Source: UBA1952 sp965246905
GTDB lineage: Bacteria > Bacteroidota > Bacteroidia > Chitinophagales > Chitinophagaceae
NCBI GenBank assembly: GCA_965246905.1
Contig: CBDFFZ010000003.1
Location: forward strand, 62,001-126,000
Length of the DNA: 64,000 bases
Direction: 5' to 3'
A program made the translations under genes and the position numbers. Positions within the stretch are counted from its first letter, which is position 1, and every line of letters starts with the position of its first letter. The notes beneath the pieces were generated by a model. It saw nothing but the letters and a program-made list of their open reading frames with translations, did not search any database and had not been told where the DNA came from. Of the stretch, positions 43,501-52,616 are shown one piece after another.

Positions 43501-45186
43501 ATGAATAAACTATTGCTCCGCCTCGCACTGCTACCTGCCGGCCTCTGGCGGAAAGCCGGCGCCGATGTAGGCCAGCTACAAGCCATCCTCGGGGTAAAGC
43601 TGAAGATGGACGACCGCAAGCCCCTCAACTTCGGGCGGCAACAGGCAAAGAAAAAGAACCGCCGCTTCAGCAGCATTATCGGTGTTCTGGTATCCTTTTT
43701 TACGGGGATGATCTACATTCTTCCGCTTATCCGCTTTGAGCAGGAGCGCATGTTGGGCCTTTCCCTGTTCTTTACCATGTTCCTCTTCCTGCTCACTTTT
43801 ACCCTCATCACCGATTTCTCCAATGTGCTCATCGATACGCGCGATAAGCTCATCGTGTTGCCGCGCCCCGTATCAGATCGTACACTTACCGCCTCGCGCA
43901 TCCTGCATATCGGTATCTACCTCTTCCGCATCGTCCTGCCTATGAGCCTTCCGGGGTGGATCACGCTGGGGATTCTGGATGGCTGGCGCGCCGTCCTCTG
44001 GTTCCCGCTGCCGCTGCTGCTCTTGATGTTTACCGCGCTATTTCTTGTTACCGGCATCTACATGCTTATCCTCCGCGTCGCCTCCGCCGCGCGCTTTAAA
44101 GATATCATCAGCTATTTCCAGATCGCCTTTTCGATCACCATCTTTGCCTTCTACTACCTCGTGCCCAAGGCTACCGACAGCAGCCGCATCGCTCATGCTA
44201 AATTGGCCGATTTTCCTTGGGCAAAATACTTTCCATCTTACTGGCTCGCCGCTACTTGGAGCTGGATACATCCTCATTCCGTACCCGCAAATACCATTTA
44301 CTACAGTATTCCGGCCCTGCTCCTGCCCATCCTCCTCCTTGCCGTAACCCTTAAATATCTTGCCCCGCAATTTGCCGCAAACCTCGGCGGCCTCGATAGC
44401 GTTGATGGCGAGGGCGCAGGTTCCACCGCAAAAAAAGCCGGGCCTAATAAGCTCCAGAACCGCCTCGCCACCCTGCTCAACCACAGGCCCGAAGCACAGG
44501 CCGGTTTCCTCATGACCTGGCTGCAAACAGCGCGTAGCCGCCCCTTCAAGCTCAAAATATATCCGCTATTCGCCTACGTGCCCATCTATTTTATCTACCT
44601 TCTTTCGCTTAGCGATGAAGCGTCTTTCACCGCCACCTGGCATTCCCTCGCCGGCACCGGCAGGCACATTATCCTCCTGTATATGAGCAGCCTCGTAGTA
44701 CTACAGGCACTTGGCCTCGGTACCGAATCGGAGCACTATAAGGCATCATGGGTATATTATGCAGTGCCGCTCAGTGAGCCGGGAGCCCTGATGGCCGGCG
44801 CATTCAAAGCCATGTGGGTCAAATATCTGCTGCCCTTTTTTATGGTCATCTCCATTTTTGTGCTCAGCATCTGGGGCGCCTCCTCTCTGCTCGATATTGT
44901 GCTTGCCCTTGTCAACGTTACCCTCTTTGCCGTTTGCACCGTCCGCATAGCGTACAGGCGGTTTCCCTTTTCGCAGGCCGGGCAGGTAAGCAATGCCGGC
45001 TCAAAATTCCTGCGCGGCATCATATCGCTGGCCATTCCCGGCACCCTCGGGGCAGGGCACTACTTCGCCATTCACGTATGGTGGCTCAAAGTATTGTACC
45101 TCGCGCTCTCCGCCATACTATTATGGCTCGTTTGGGATAGCTATGCGCATACTACCTGGGCAGAAGTGACGAAAGAGGAAGTGTGA
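43501..45186 (+). CDS. Integral membrane protein, ABC-permease-like, unknown function
   Basis: A 561-residue protein with about twelve hydrophobic helices (first at about 50-75, FSSIIGVLVSFFTGMIYILP cut short; last pair near 515-555) and a hydrophilic loop at about 300-345. Start at ATG 43501, directly after a T tract; an in-frame TTG at 43465 lies in promoter/terminator DNA. The architecture resembles the permease half of ABC transporters found in Bacteroidota, but no ATPase gene is beside it, so transport is only a possibility. Confidence 0.65.
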   Translation: MNKLLLRLALLPAGLWRKAGADVGQLQAILGVKLKMDDRKPLNFGRQQAKKKNRRFSSIIGVLVSFFTGMIYILPLIRFEQERMLGLSLFFTMFLFLLTFTLITDFSNVLIDTRDKLIVLPRPVSDRTLTASRILHIGIYLFRIVLPMSLPGWITLGILDGWRAVLWFPLPLLLLMFTALFLVTGIYMLILRVASAARFKDIISYFQIAFSITIFAFYYLVPKATDSSRIAHAKLADFPWAKYFPSYWLAATWSWIHPHSVPANTIYYSIPALLLPILLLAVTLKYLAPQFAANLGGLDSVDGEGAGSTAKKAGPNKLQNRLATLLNHRPEAQAGFLMTWLQTARSRPFKLKIYPLFAYVPIYFIYLLSLSDEASFTATWHSLAGTGRHIILLYMSSLVVLQALGLGTESEHYKASWVYYAVPLSEPGALMAGAFKAMWVKYLLPFFMVISIFVLSIWGASSLLDIVLALVNVTLFAVCTVRIAYRRFPFSQAGQVSNAGSKFLRGIISLAIPGTLGAGHYFAIHVWWLKVLYLALSAILLWLVWDSYAHTTWAEVTKEEV

Positions 45187-45285
45187 AGCCATGAAGCAGC
45201 CGGAAGCCGATTGAGCATTAGTTCCGGCTATCCATTCCAAGTCCCGCAGAAAAAGCGGGAGCTTTCCATTCCTATCCGGGCTATT
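45186..45285. repeat. Dispersed intergenic repeat, copy 2
   Basis: Related to 4346-4440 over nearly its whole length (GGAAGCCGATTGA, CCATTCCA, the GCAGAAAA hairpin, TTCCATT) and sharing CCATTCCTATCCGGGCT with 52666-52752. It begins at the stop codon of the preceding gene. Confidence 0.55.
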
Positions 45286-45413
45286 TTTAGCGGAAGTGGT
45301 GCTATTGGGCTTTTACTATTCGCTGTTGCCTGAAATGTGGTTATTATTCTGAACGATAATTCTTTTGATTACCATGATTTTTTGATTTCTTTAGAATACC
45401 TACACTCGTTACA

Positions 45414-45454
45414 GCGCCCTCGTCCGCGTTTGCAACGCGGATGCCACCGGGCGC
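45414..45454. repeat. Nested palindrome
   Basis: TCCGCGTT (45423-45430) pairs with AACGCGGA (45434-45441) and GCGCCC (45414-45419) with GGGCGC (45449-45454). The preceding bases (45340-45400, TTCTGAACGATAATTC and on) look like an intergenic repeat common in Bacteroidota, from memory only. It directly precedes the array at 45452. Confidence 0.4.
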
Positions 45455-45619
45455 AGCGTCTATAACGCGCTTCCAAATTCCCTTTTTCAGGATATTCCGC
45501 AGCGTACGCAACTTTACCTTACCCGGTCGCAGCTCAATAGTAGGCAGTCGTAGGTTCCTTTTAGCCGGTAGTAACCTTATAGGAGGCATTCGCAGCATCA
45601 CCTTATCTATTCGCAGCAT
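45452..45619. repeat. Degenerate tandem array, 7-8 units of 21 bp
   Basis: On the minus strand, units start at 45619, 45598, 45577, 45556, 45535, 45514, 45493 and perhaps 45472, exactly 21 bases apart. They share a TGCG-A core (ATGCTGCGAATAGATAAG, ATGCTGCGAATGCCTCC, GAGCTGCGACCGGGTAAG) but are strongly diverged. A minus-strand frame reads as heptads rich in Leu and Arg (LRIDKVM, LRMPPIR), a consequence of 21 being a multiple of three. It ends 48 bases before the start codon of the M1 peptidase gene. Confidence 0.65.
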
Positions 45620-45666
45620 TTGCCGCCCCGGTTTTTAGATTAATATTGTTCCCCTAATCATCCTGC

Positions 45667-47538
45667 ATGAAATATATTCTTACCGCGGCCGCATCGCTGT
45701 TACTTTTCGCATCCTGTGGCAGCGACAATGCATCCCAGACAACAGCGCTGCAATTAGCTCCGGCTTCTGATAGCGGCAAAGACATCCACACCCTCTCCAA
45801 CGCAGATGCTATAACCATGAAGCACCTCGATCTGGATCTTGCCGTAAGCTTTGAGCAAAAAGTAATCTCCGGCAAGGCTGTCTGGCAGATCGAAAATGGG
45901 GGCAAAGCAGCCACCCTCCTGCTCGATGATTATGGCCTCCATATAGACAGCATTTTTGTGGATGGCGGCAAAACGGATTATACGTTTGGCGCACCGGTGC
46001 CGCACCTCGGCCACGCGCTGCAAATTCCTGTAAAAGAAGCAAGCAAAGAAGTAGCCATCTACTACCGCACCGGCGATAGTGCTATTGCGCTCCAATGGCT
46101 CACACCGCAGCAAACCACCGGCAGGCAGCATCCTTTCCTTTATACCCAGAGCGAGGCCATCTACGCCCGCTCCTGGATACCCTGCGCCGATGGCCCGGGC
46201 ATCCGCTTTACCTACAATGCCCGCATCACCGTACCCAAAGGCCTCATGGCATTGATGAGCGCCGAAAACCCGCAGCAGGTAAGCGATAGCGGCATCTACC
46301 ATTTCAGGATGGATATCCCCGTACCGGCCTACTTAATGGCATTAGCCGTAGGCGATATAGCTTTTAAAAGCGTGGATAATCGTACCGGGGTATATGCAGA
46401 AACTCCTATGATAGGCAAAGCGCGCTATGAGCTGGAAGATATGGGCAAAATGGTAACCACTGCCGAAAGCCTCTACGGCCCCTACCGTTGGGGCCGCTAC
46501 GATGTGCTCATCCTGCCACCCGGCTTCCCGATCGGCGGCATGGAAAACCCGAAGCTCACTTTTGCCACGCCCACCATTATTGCCGGCGACCGCAGCCTCG
46601 TAAACCTCATTGCGCACGAGCTGGCACATAACTGGAGCGGCAACCTCGTAACCAATAAAACCTGGGGCGATATCTGGATGAATGAAGGCTTTACGGTCTA
46701 TTTTGAGCGGAGGATTACGGAAGCTATGACCGATAAAAGCTACGTGGATATGCTTTGGGAGCTTGGCTACCAGGATCTCGAAAAAGAAGTAACTGATTTT
46801 GGCAAAGACAGCAAAGACACCTGGCTAAAGCTGGACCTGAAGGGCCGCGACCCGGACGAAGGCCTTTCCAACATTCCCTATGAGAAAGGCTCGCTCTTTT
46901 TAAGGCTGGTGGAAGAAACGGTTGGCCGCGCTGAGTTCGACGTTTTCCTGAAGCAATACTTCAGCAGCCACGCCTTTAAAAGCATCACTACGGAAGAGTT
47001 CCTGGCTTATCTCCGGGAAAATCTGCTGAAAAAACATCCGGGCGCTGAAGAGAAGATCGGGATAGATAAGTGGGTGTACGGCCCGGGCATTCCCGCCAAC
47101 ACGCCGCGCTCCAATAGTGCACGGTTCAAGGCGGTGGATGCCGAGAAAAGCAAATTCTTCGCAGGTGCAAATGCAGCAACGCTCAGCACCAAAGCATGGA
47201 CGTCGAACGAGTGGCAGTATTTCCTCCGTACCATGCCGGATTCGCTGAATGCCATGCAGATGGGAGCGCTGGATGCTGCCTTTCACTTTACCCAAACAGG
47301 CAACAGCGAAATTGCCGACCTGTGGTTCATCCGCGCAGCGGCGGCAAAATACGAGCCCGCATATCCTGCAATGGATGCCTTCCTGAGCAGGGTAGGGCGC
47401 CAGAAATTCCTGCAGCCGCTATATGGTGAGCTCATGAGCAAAGGCCAACCGGAAATGGCTAAACGCATCTATGATAAGTACAGGGAAAATTATCACCCGC
47501 TTACACAGGCCAAGCTGGATAAGATTGTGAGAAAATAA
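45667..47538 (+). CDS. M1-family aminopeptidase lipoprotein
   Basis: A 623-residue lipoprotein (lipobox LLFASC, Cys17). The N-terminal saddle domain is followed by the M1 catalytic domain: substrate-anchoring GGMENP near residue 300, zinc site HELAHNW (His317, Glu318, His321) and Glu340 in NEGFTVYFE, with the 18-residue spacing of the gluzincin family. The C-terminal helical domain resembles leukotriene-A4-hydrolase-type aminopeptidases (LVEETVGRAEFDVFLKQYF). It should trim N-terminal residues from peptides in the periplasm or at the surface. Confidence 0.94.
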   Translation: MKYILTAAASLLLFASCGSDNASQTTALQLAPASDSGKDIHTLSNADAITMKHLDLDLAVSFEQKVISGKAVWQIENGGKAATLLLDDYGLHIDSIFVDGGKTDYTFGAPVPHLGHALQIPVKEASKEVAIYYRTGDSAIALQWLTPQQTTGRQHPFLYTQSEAIYARSWIPCADGPGIRFTYNARITVPKGLMALMSAENPQQVSDSGIYHFRMDIPVPAYLMALAVGDIAFKSVDNRTGVYAETPMIGKARYELEDMGKMVTTAESLYGPYRWGRYDVLILPPGFPIGGMENPKLTFATPTIIAGDRSLVNLIAHELAHNWSGNLVTNKTWGDIWMNEGFTVYFERRITEAMTDKSYVDMLWELGYQDLEKEVTDFGKDSKDTWLKLDLKGRDPDEGLSNIPYEKGSLFLRLVEETVGRAEFDVFLKQYFSSHAFKSITTEEFLAYLRENLLKKHPGAEEKIGIDKWVYGPGIPANTPRSNSARFKAVDAEKSKFFAGANAATLSTKAWTSNEWQYFLRTMPDSLNAMQMGALDAAFHFTQTGNSEIADLWFIRAAAAKYEPAYPAMDAFLSRVGRQKFLQPLYGELMSKGQPEMAKRIYDKYRENYHPLTQAKLDKIVRK

Positions 47539-47563
47539 TTTCGGAAAAATGGGTAGCAATAAT

Positions 47564-47592
47564 AAGGCAGCATCAAACGATGCTGCCTTTTC
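47564..47592. terminator. Bidirectional intrinsic terminator
   Basis: AAGGCAGCATC, loop AAAC, GATGCTGCCTT, then TTC; read on the other strand it is followed by ATTATT. It separates the convergent peptidase gene and the small membrane-protein gene. Confidence 0.85.
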
Positions 47593-47612
47593 TGATTTAT
47601 AACCTTTTGCCT

Positions 47613-47798
47613 TTAAGCCGAAGCCTGGTCTGCAACCTTTACCGATCCGTCTTTTGCAGTGGCGTACATATCCATCAGCTGCTTGGAGAGCTTACCGGCA
47701 TTTTCGCCCAGTGTCTTACGGATTTCTTCTCCGTGTTTTGTTTTAAAAAGATAAGCGGCTGCGCCAACTAATGCGAGTGCAAGGAGTTTCTTTCCCAT
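47613..47798 (-). CDS. Small YtxH-like membrane-associated protein, 61 residues
   Basis: MGKKLLALALVGAAAYLFKTKHG at the N-terminus (kept under 20 here: KKLLALALVGAAAYLF) is a membrane anchor or glycine-zipper-like helix, followed by an amphipathic helix (EEIRKTLGENAGKLSKQLMD) and a polar tail. This is the layout of YtxH-type general-stress proteins. ATG at 47798, terminator after the gene and an A/T-rich upstream region support a real gene. Function unknown. Confidence 0.75.
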   Translation of the reverse strand: MGKKLLALALVGAAAYLFKTKHGEEIRKTLGENAGKLSKQLMDMYATAKDGSVKVADQASA

Positions 47799-47915
47799 GT
47801 TTTCTTGATTTTAGATGTAACAAAAAGGAACGTAAAAAGAATCATGCCATGTAGCGATGTTGGGTAATTTTAGCTTTATCTTTTTGATATTTGTCCGGAA
47901 TTATTATCTTGCTCA

Positions 47916-50615
47916 ATGCTTTATTTTTTCGCCCGTGGCGCACGGCTGCTCTATTTCTTTATTGCTGGCTCCTGCCTGTTATTCCTCCTGCTAAGCTCAT
48001 ATACTGCAAATGCAGAAGACGGCAAAAGCTTCGGCCATGCGCTTTCCGACAGGATCGCGGCTGCACATCGCTCCGGCGCAGCTTTCAGCGAAGTAAATTT
48101 ATTTGTTGTAACAGGCGGTAATCATCATGCCGATCTTCTGGAAACGGAAACGATCCTGCGTCCTGAAACGGTTGCAGTTACAGCGCTCTTCAAAGCGCAT
48201 CCGCAGGCCATTTCCTTAAAAATGCGCACGGAGGATGGGAAAGTTTATACACTGGAAATGCTCCGTGCTCATCCACTCGCCGAAAGCCCGAACTTAGGCA
48301 TTATCGATGCAAGTGGCCGCCATGCAGTGGCGGCAAATGCAGGCATTCATTACCAGGGCAGCGTTGTTGGCACACAGCAATCCTTTGCGGCACTGAGTGT
48401 TTTTGCCAATGGTGAGGTGATGCTCCTCTTTGCCAATGAGGAAGGCAATTTTGTATGCGGAAAAATAGCGGACGGCACCGGCAATTACATTCTCTACAAC
48501 GACCGCAATATGCGCAACCGTCCGGCTATGCCCTGTGGCGTTAAGGAAAACGATGTGAAAGCAACAGCTGCCGGCCGCGGCACCCGTGCTTATGGCTGTA
48601 ATAAGGTGCGTGTGTACTGGGAAGTAGCCAATAATTTATTTATCAATAAAGGTAGCCTGGTCAATACACAGAACTATGTGGTAGGCTTGTTCAACCAGTT
48701 TCAGGCATTGTATGCTAATGAGCAGATTGCGATGGAGCTGAAGTCAATGTATGTGTGGACGGTGCCCGATAACTATCCAACCACCTCCTCTTCACCGGCG
48801 CTTGAAAAGTTTAAGACTTTCTGGAATGCCATGAATGATGGCTTTGACGGCGATATTGCGCATCTGCTTACAAGGGATAACGCTGGTAACGGTGGCGGAA
48901 ATGGCGGCCTCGGCTACCTGGATGCGCTCTGTAACCGCAACTATGCCTATTCCTACAGTGATATTTATGGCACCTACCAAAACCTTCCCACCTATTCTTG
49001 GGATGTTACTGTTATAAGCCATGAAACAGGGCATAACCTCGGTTCTAAGCATACCCACTGGTGTGGCTGGAATACCGGCACCGGCGGCACCTGCGGTTCT
49101 ATTGATAACTGCGCTACCCAGGAAACTGCGACCGGTTGCTCCACCTGCGGACAAACCTTTTCCAACTCGGCATCCACCACTGCCTGGAAGGGCACGGTAA
49201 TGAGCTATTGCCATCTTGTAGCAAGAGGCGTAAACCTTGCCAATGGCTTTGGCCCGCTTCCGGGTGCGCTGATCCGCGATAATATTGGCAATGCTTCCTG
49301 TCTTAATAATATATTGAGCGCGAAGCTCACGCCGGTTACGAGTTGCATTGCTACTGGCGGTAGTATCAATCTTGCTTTTGATACCAGCAACTTTGGTACA
49401 TCACCTTATACTTATTCCTGGACCGGTGGCCTGCATACTCAAAATGCCACCAATCTAAATCCTGGCAATTACACTGTCGATGTAAGAGATTCCAACGGCT
49501 GCACTTTCTCCTTTAGTGCTGCGTTGCTTCCAATGCCTGCTTCAGGCAATGGTATTGCGCCTGTTGTGCCCATGCCTGTATGCTGTCAGAATACTTCCAG
49601 AATCATCGCGCTTACGGCTACAGCACCAACCTACCGCAACAGCTGCGAAACGGTTTACTGGCTGCGCACCAATGTGCCTGTTACCACCTATGCTGCACTG
49701 AAACAGGCGGTTGATACGGCGCAGGCGGCAAATATATTAGCCAGCACCACGCCTACCAATCAGCAAAACCCGGTTGCCGCTACACTGGATGTACATCCGC
49801 CTGCAACCTGTACCGGTCCTGTTTCTTATTATTATACACCTTTCGTAGGCCGGGCTGCAATCAGCACCTATAATAATTCCATTACCGCTACTTCAGGCGG
49901 TGCGTTTCTTAGTGCCTCTGCCACGATCGGCGCTAGAGCAATCCTGGCCGGGCAGACAATACCCGATTGCAACCTGCTGGATACGCCCACCTTGCAAAAC
50001 CTTACCATATCTGTAAGCAGCTATACCGGCCGTGCCAATAATATGAGCCTTATGATCCAGGATTACGCGTATAACGTCATCTATACCAATTTTGGCTTGT
50101 CGGGTAATGGTAATTATATAATTCCGGCTGCCGCTATCAGGGGCGCTTTTAATGGCCGGATGATCATCAGCGCATTCGATTATAACTGCGCAACAACAGT
50201 TAATTGCATTGCATCCACCCTTAATATTACTGCCAGCCGCACCATCAATTATGCGGCACATGCCCTGAGTATGGATTCATCTTGCGTGGCCGGCACTTCC
50301 GTGAAGATCGATTTTGCGCCTTCCGGCTGCACCAATCTTGCCATTGGAAATGCAACACAGCAGTTGCATCCTACATTGTATCCTAATCCTGCCACGCAAT
50401 CTGCCACGCTTGCCTTCCACGCTGTTTCTGCAGGCAGCATGCAGCTGAAGGTTACGGACATCATCGGCAAAACGGTTCTTGTGCAGCAACTCAGCTATAC
50501 TACCGGCGATCAGCAATTGGTAATGGATACGCACCAGTGGGCGAAAGGCGTTTATGTAGTAACGCTCTCGGGCAGCGAAGGCGCGGCAGGAAGCCTTAAG
50601 CTGATCATTAAATAA
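47916..50615 (+). CDS. Secreted M12B/reprolysin-like metalloprotease with SprB repeat and T9SS tail
   Basis: An 899-residue secreted protease. After the signal/anchor segment (1-32) and a propeptide-like region (33-200), the catalytic domain carries the zinc motif HETGHNLGSKH (His369, Glu370, His373, His379) and a Met-turn MSYCH (Met429). Many Cys residues (about 395-415) probably form disulfides. Residues about 470-535 (YTYSWTGGLHTQNATNL ... GNYTVDVRDSNGC) are a SprB-type repeat as in gliding adhesins. The end (from about 820; LYPNPATQSATLAF ... LKLIIK) is a type A T9SS sorting domain. Likely surface or extracellular proteolysis of large substrates. Confidence 0.93.
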   Translation: MLYFFARGARLLYFFIAGSCLLFLLLSSYTANAEDGKSFGHALSDRIAAAHRSGAAFSEVNLFVVTGGNHHADLLETETILRPETVAVTALFKAHPQAISLKMRTEDGKVYTLEMLRAHPLAESPNLGIIDASGRHAVAANAGIHYQGSVVGTQQSFAALSVFANGEVMLLFANEEGNFVCGKIADGTGNYILYNDRNMRNRPAMPCGVKENDVKATAAGRGTRAYGCNKVRVYWEVANNLFINKGSLVNTQNYVVGLFNQFQALYANEQIAMELKSMYVWTVPDNYPTTSSSPALEKFKTFWNAMNDGFDGDIAHLLTRDNAGNGGGNGGLGYLDALCNRNYAYSYSDIYGTYQNLPTYSWDVTVISHETGHNLGSKHTHWCGWNTGTGGTCGSIDNCATQETATGCSTCGQTFSNSASTTAWKGTVMSYCHLVARGVNLANGFGPLPGALIRDNIGNASCLNNILSAKLTPVTSCIATGGSINLAFDTSNFGTSPYTYSWTGGLHTQNATNLNPGNYTVDVRDSNGCTFSFSAALLPMPASGNGIAPVVPMPVCCQNTSRIIALTATAPTYRNSCETVYWLRTNVPVTTYAALKQAVDTAQAANILASTTPTNQQNPVAATLDVHPPATCTGPVSYYYTPFVGRAAISTYNNSITATSGGAFLSASATIGARAILAGQTIPDCNLLDTPTLQNLTISVSSYTGRANNMSLMIQDYAYNVIYTNFGLSGNGNYIIPAAAIRGAFNGRMIISAFDYNCATTVNCIASTLNITASRTINYAAHALSMDSSCVAGTSVKIDFAPSGCTNLAIGNATQQLHPTLYPNPATQSATLAFHAVSAGSMQLKVTDIIGKTVLVQQLSYTTGDQQLVMDTHQWAKGVYVVTLSGSEGAAGSLKLIIK

Positions 50616-50629
50616 GAATTAAACACAGT

Positions 50630-50666
50630 GGGTTTACAGCAGGGCTTTGATGCGCGCTGTAAACCC
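50630..50666. terminator. Hairpin overlapping the end of ltaE, convergent gene ends
   Basis: GGGTTTACAGC (50630-50640) and GCTGTAAACCC (50656-50666) form an 11-bp perfect stem across the last codons of ltaE. Followed on the minus strand by ACTGTGTTTAATTC, so a weak terminator is possible. The T tract is poor. Confidence 0.45.
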
Positions 50667-51656
50667 GTTAATATCTTCTTCCGTAGTATCAGGCGCGCAC
50701 ATCAGCCGTACCTCATTGGTTTCTTCTTTCCATACATAGAAAGGCGTATGCTCCATCAGCGGCTCATTCCATTGCTCAGGTATGGAAGCAAATACCGCAT
50801 TTGCTTCCACAGGCCGCGTAATTTTTACTGCTTCGAATGCAGATAGATTTTTTGCCAGTAGTGTAGCCATCGCATTGGAATGGCTGGCCGTTCTGCGCCA
50901 AAGCTCGCCCAGTAGCATAGCCTCGAATTGCGCCGCAATAAATCTTGTTTTGGAATGCAGCTGCATTGCCTGCTTTTGCTGGTAGGGCAGGGTAGCCTTC
51001 AGCGCAGGATTAAAAACAACTACGGCCTCGCCAAACATCATCCCGGCCTTCGTGCCACCGAGCGATAGTATATCTACACCGGCATCTGTGCTCAACGCTT
51101 TAAGGCTGCAATCAAGGCTTGCCGCGGCGTTGAAAAAACGTGATCCATCTACATGATAAAACAACCCGTGCTCATGTGCCAGCCGGCCTATCTGTTGCAG
51201 CTCGCCCTGTGTATAAACAGTACCATATTCCGTAGCCTGCGTTACCGAAACCACCGCCGGCTGCGCATAATGGATATCTCCTTTCCGGATGAGTCTCTTT
51301 TCAATTACCTCCGGTGTAAGCTTACCATATTCATTGGCGGGGAGGGGAAAGAAGCGGCAGCCCGTAAGTGTTTCCGGTGCCGAGGATTCATCGTTATAAA
51401 AGTGCGCCGTATCTGCGCAAAGCACCGACTGATGCGATCGTGCGGCGCTCATCATGCTCAGCACATTGGCACCGGTGCCATTATAAACAAAATAAACATC
51501 CACCTCCGCACCAAACAGCTCGCAGAAAAGTGTACGTGTGCGTACCGTAATATCATCGGCGCCATAAGAGCGCGCATGGCCGGTATTGGCTGCAGCCAGC
51601 GCAGCCATCACCTCAGGCAAAACCCCGGCATAATTATCAGAAGCAAGGCTTTTCAA
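50634..51656 (-). CDS. ltaE: Threonine aldolase (low-specificity)
   Basis: A 340-residue PLP enzyme that cleaves threonine or allo-threonine to glycine and acetaldehyde. Start set at TTG 51656 because homologues begin at SLASDNYAGVLPEV; an in-frame extension to 51728 adds an unrelated hydrophobic stretch that crosses a hairpin. Seen: YNGTGANVLSMM (cofactor phosphate), HVDGSRFFNAA (PLP-binding Asp), and the Schiff-base Lys in SLGGTKAGMMFGEAV. Fold type I, normal length. Downstream of a YpfJ-type gene, separated by a hairpin. Confidence 0.93.
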   Translation of the reverse strand: MKSLASDNYAGVLPEVMAALAAANTGHARSYGADDITVRTRTLFCELFGAEVDVYFVYNGTGANVLSMMSAARSHQSVLCADTAHFYNDESSAPETLTGCRFFPLPANEYGKLTPEVIEKRLIRKGDIHYAQPAVVSVTQATEYGTVYTQGELQQIGRLAHEHGLFYHVDGSRFFNAAASLDCSLKALSTDAGVDILSLGGTKAGMMFGEAVVVFNPALKATLPYQQKQAMQLHSKTRFIAAQFEAMLLGELWRRTASHSNAMATLLAKNLSAFEAVKITRPVEANAVFASIPEQWNEPLMEHTPFYVWKEETNEVRLMCAPDTTEEDINGFTARIKALL

Positions 51657-51691
51657 AAGGATACAAAAGATTAATGACAAAAGACAAAAGA

Positions 51692-51720
51692 GGGAATCCG
51701 GCCAAACAGGCCAAATTCCC
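51692..51720 (-). terminator. Probable terminator of the YpfJ-like gene
   Basis: On the minus strand GGGAAT and ATTCCC flank a GGCC-loop-GGCC inner stem, and TCTTTTGTCTTTTG follows. The AT-rich spacer 51729-51770 repeats AATTCC words. Confidence 0.55.
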
Positions 51721-51770
51721 AATAACAAATTCCTAATTCCAGATTACAAATTCCTCAAAATTCCGGAATA

Positions 51771-52616
51771 TCAAAGCTCCGATCCAAAAGTATCGCCCTG
51801 CTTCATATCGCCGGTGTCGAAGCCTTTCTTAAACCACCTTACACGCTGCTCGGAAGTGCCGTGCGTAAAGGCATCGGGCACTACATAGCCCTGCGCCTGC
51901 TTTTGGAGCTTATCATCGCCTATGGCCGTAGCCGCGCGCAATGCCTCCTCTATATCGCCCGCCTGCAGGATGCCTTTCATCTCCTGGGCATGGTGCGCCC
52001 ATACGCCCGCATAAAAATCTGCCTGCAGCTCTAACCGTACGGAAAGCGCATTAGCCTCCTTCTCGCTTGATTGCTCCTGCAGCTGGTGCACCTTATCTGA
52101 AATTCCTAAAAGATTCTGCACATGGTGCCCTATCTCATGAGCTATCACATAAGCATTTGCAAAATCGCCCTGCGCCTGAAACCGGCTTGCCAGCTCATTA
52201 AAAAACCCGAGATCAATATATACCTTGCTGTCGAGCGGGCAGTAAAACGGCCCTGTAGATGCACTTGCATTGCCGCAGCCGCTCTCCACCGCATCCGTAA
52301 AAAGCACCAGCTTAGGCTTGGTATAAGTACGGCCCATGGCGCTGAACTGCGCCGTCCATACATCTTCGGTGGTGTGCAGCACCTTGGCCACAAACACTTT
52401 CCCTTCATCATGTTGTGGCGCGCCCTGGGGAGCCGTTTGCTCAGTGGGGCTCCCGCCGTTAATACTATTGAGCAATTGTGTCGGGTTCTTACCCATCAAT
52501 AACGCAATTACAACCACGGCAATCGTGCCGAGCCCGCCGCCAACAGCTATATGCCGGCCACCAAAGCCCCGGCGGTCTTCTACATTATCGCTTTCGCCTT
52601 CATTTCCTAAATTCAT
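51771..52616 (-). CDS. Neutral zinc metallopeptidase (YpfJ family, DUF2342-like)
   Basis: A 281-residue membrane-anchored metallopeptidase. Start at ATG 52616 (MNLGNEGESDNVEDRRGFGG); an in-frame extension to 52688 adds unlikely sequence. One membrane helix (about 28-42) precedes a Gln/Pro-rich linker and the peptidase domain: VFTDAVESGCGNASASTGPFYCP, FDSKVYID-type strand, and the zinc site HEIGHHV (His160, Glu161, His164), followed by ELQADFYAGVWAHH, the third-ligand helix. YpfJ proteins are conserved and of unclear substrate. Confidence 0.9.
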   Translation of the reverse strand: MNLGNEGESDNVEDRRGFGGRHIAVGGGLGTIAVVVIALLMGKNPTQLLNSINGGSPTEQTAPQGAPQHDEGKVFVAKVLHTTEDVWTAQFSAMGRTYTKPKLVLFTDAVESGCGNASASTGPFYCPLDSKVYIDLGFFNELASRFQAQGDFANAYVIAHEIGHHVQNLLGISDKVHQLQEQSSEKEANALSVRLELQADFYAGVWAHHAQEMKGILQAGDIEEALRAATAIGDDKLQKQAQGYVVPDAFTHGTSEQRVRWFKKGFDTGDMKQGDTFGSEL

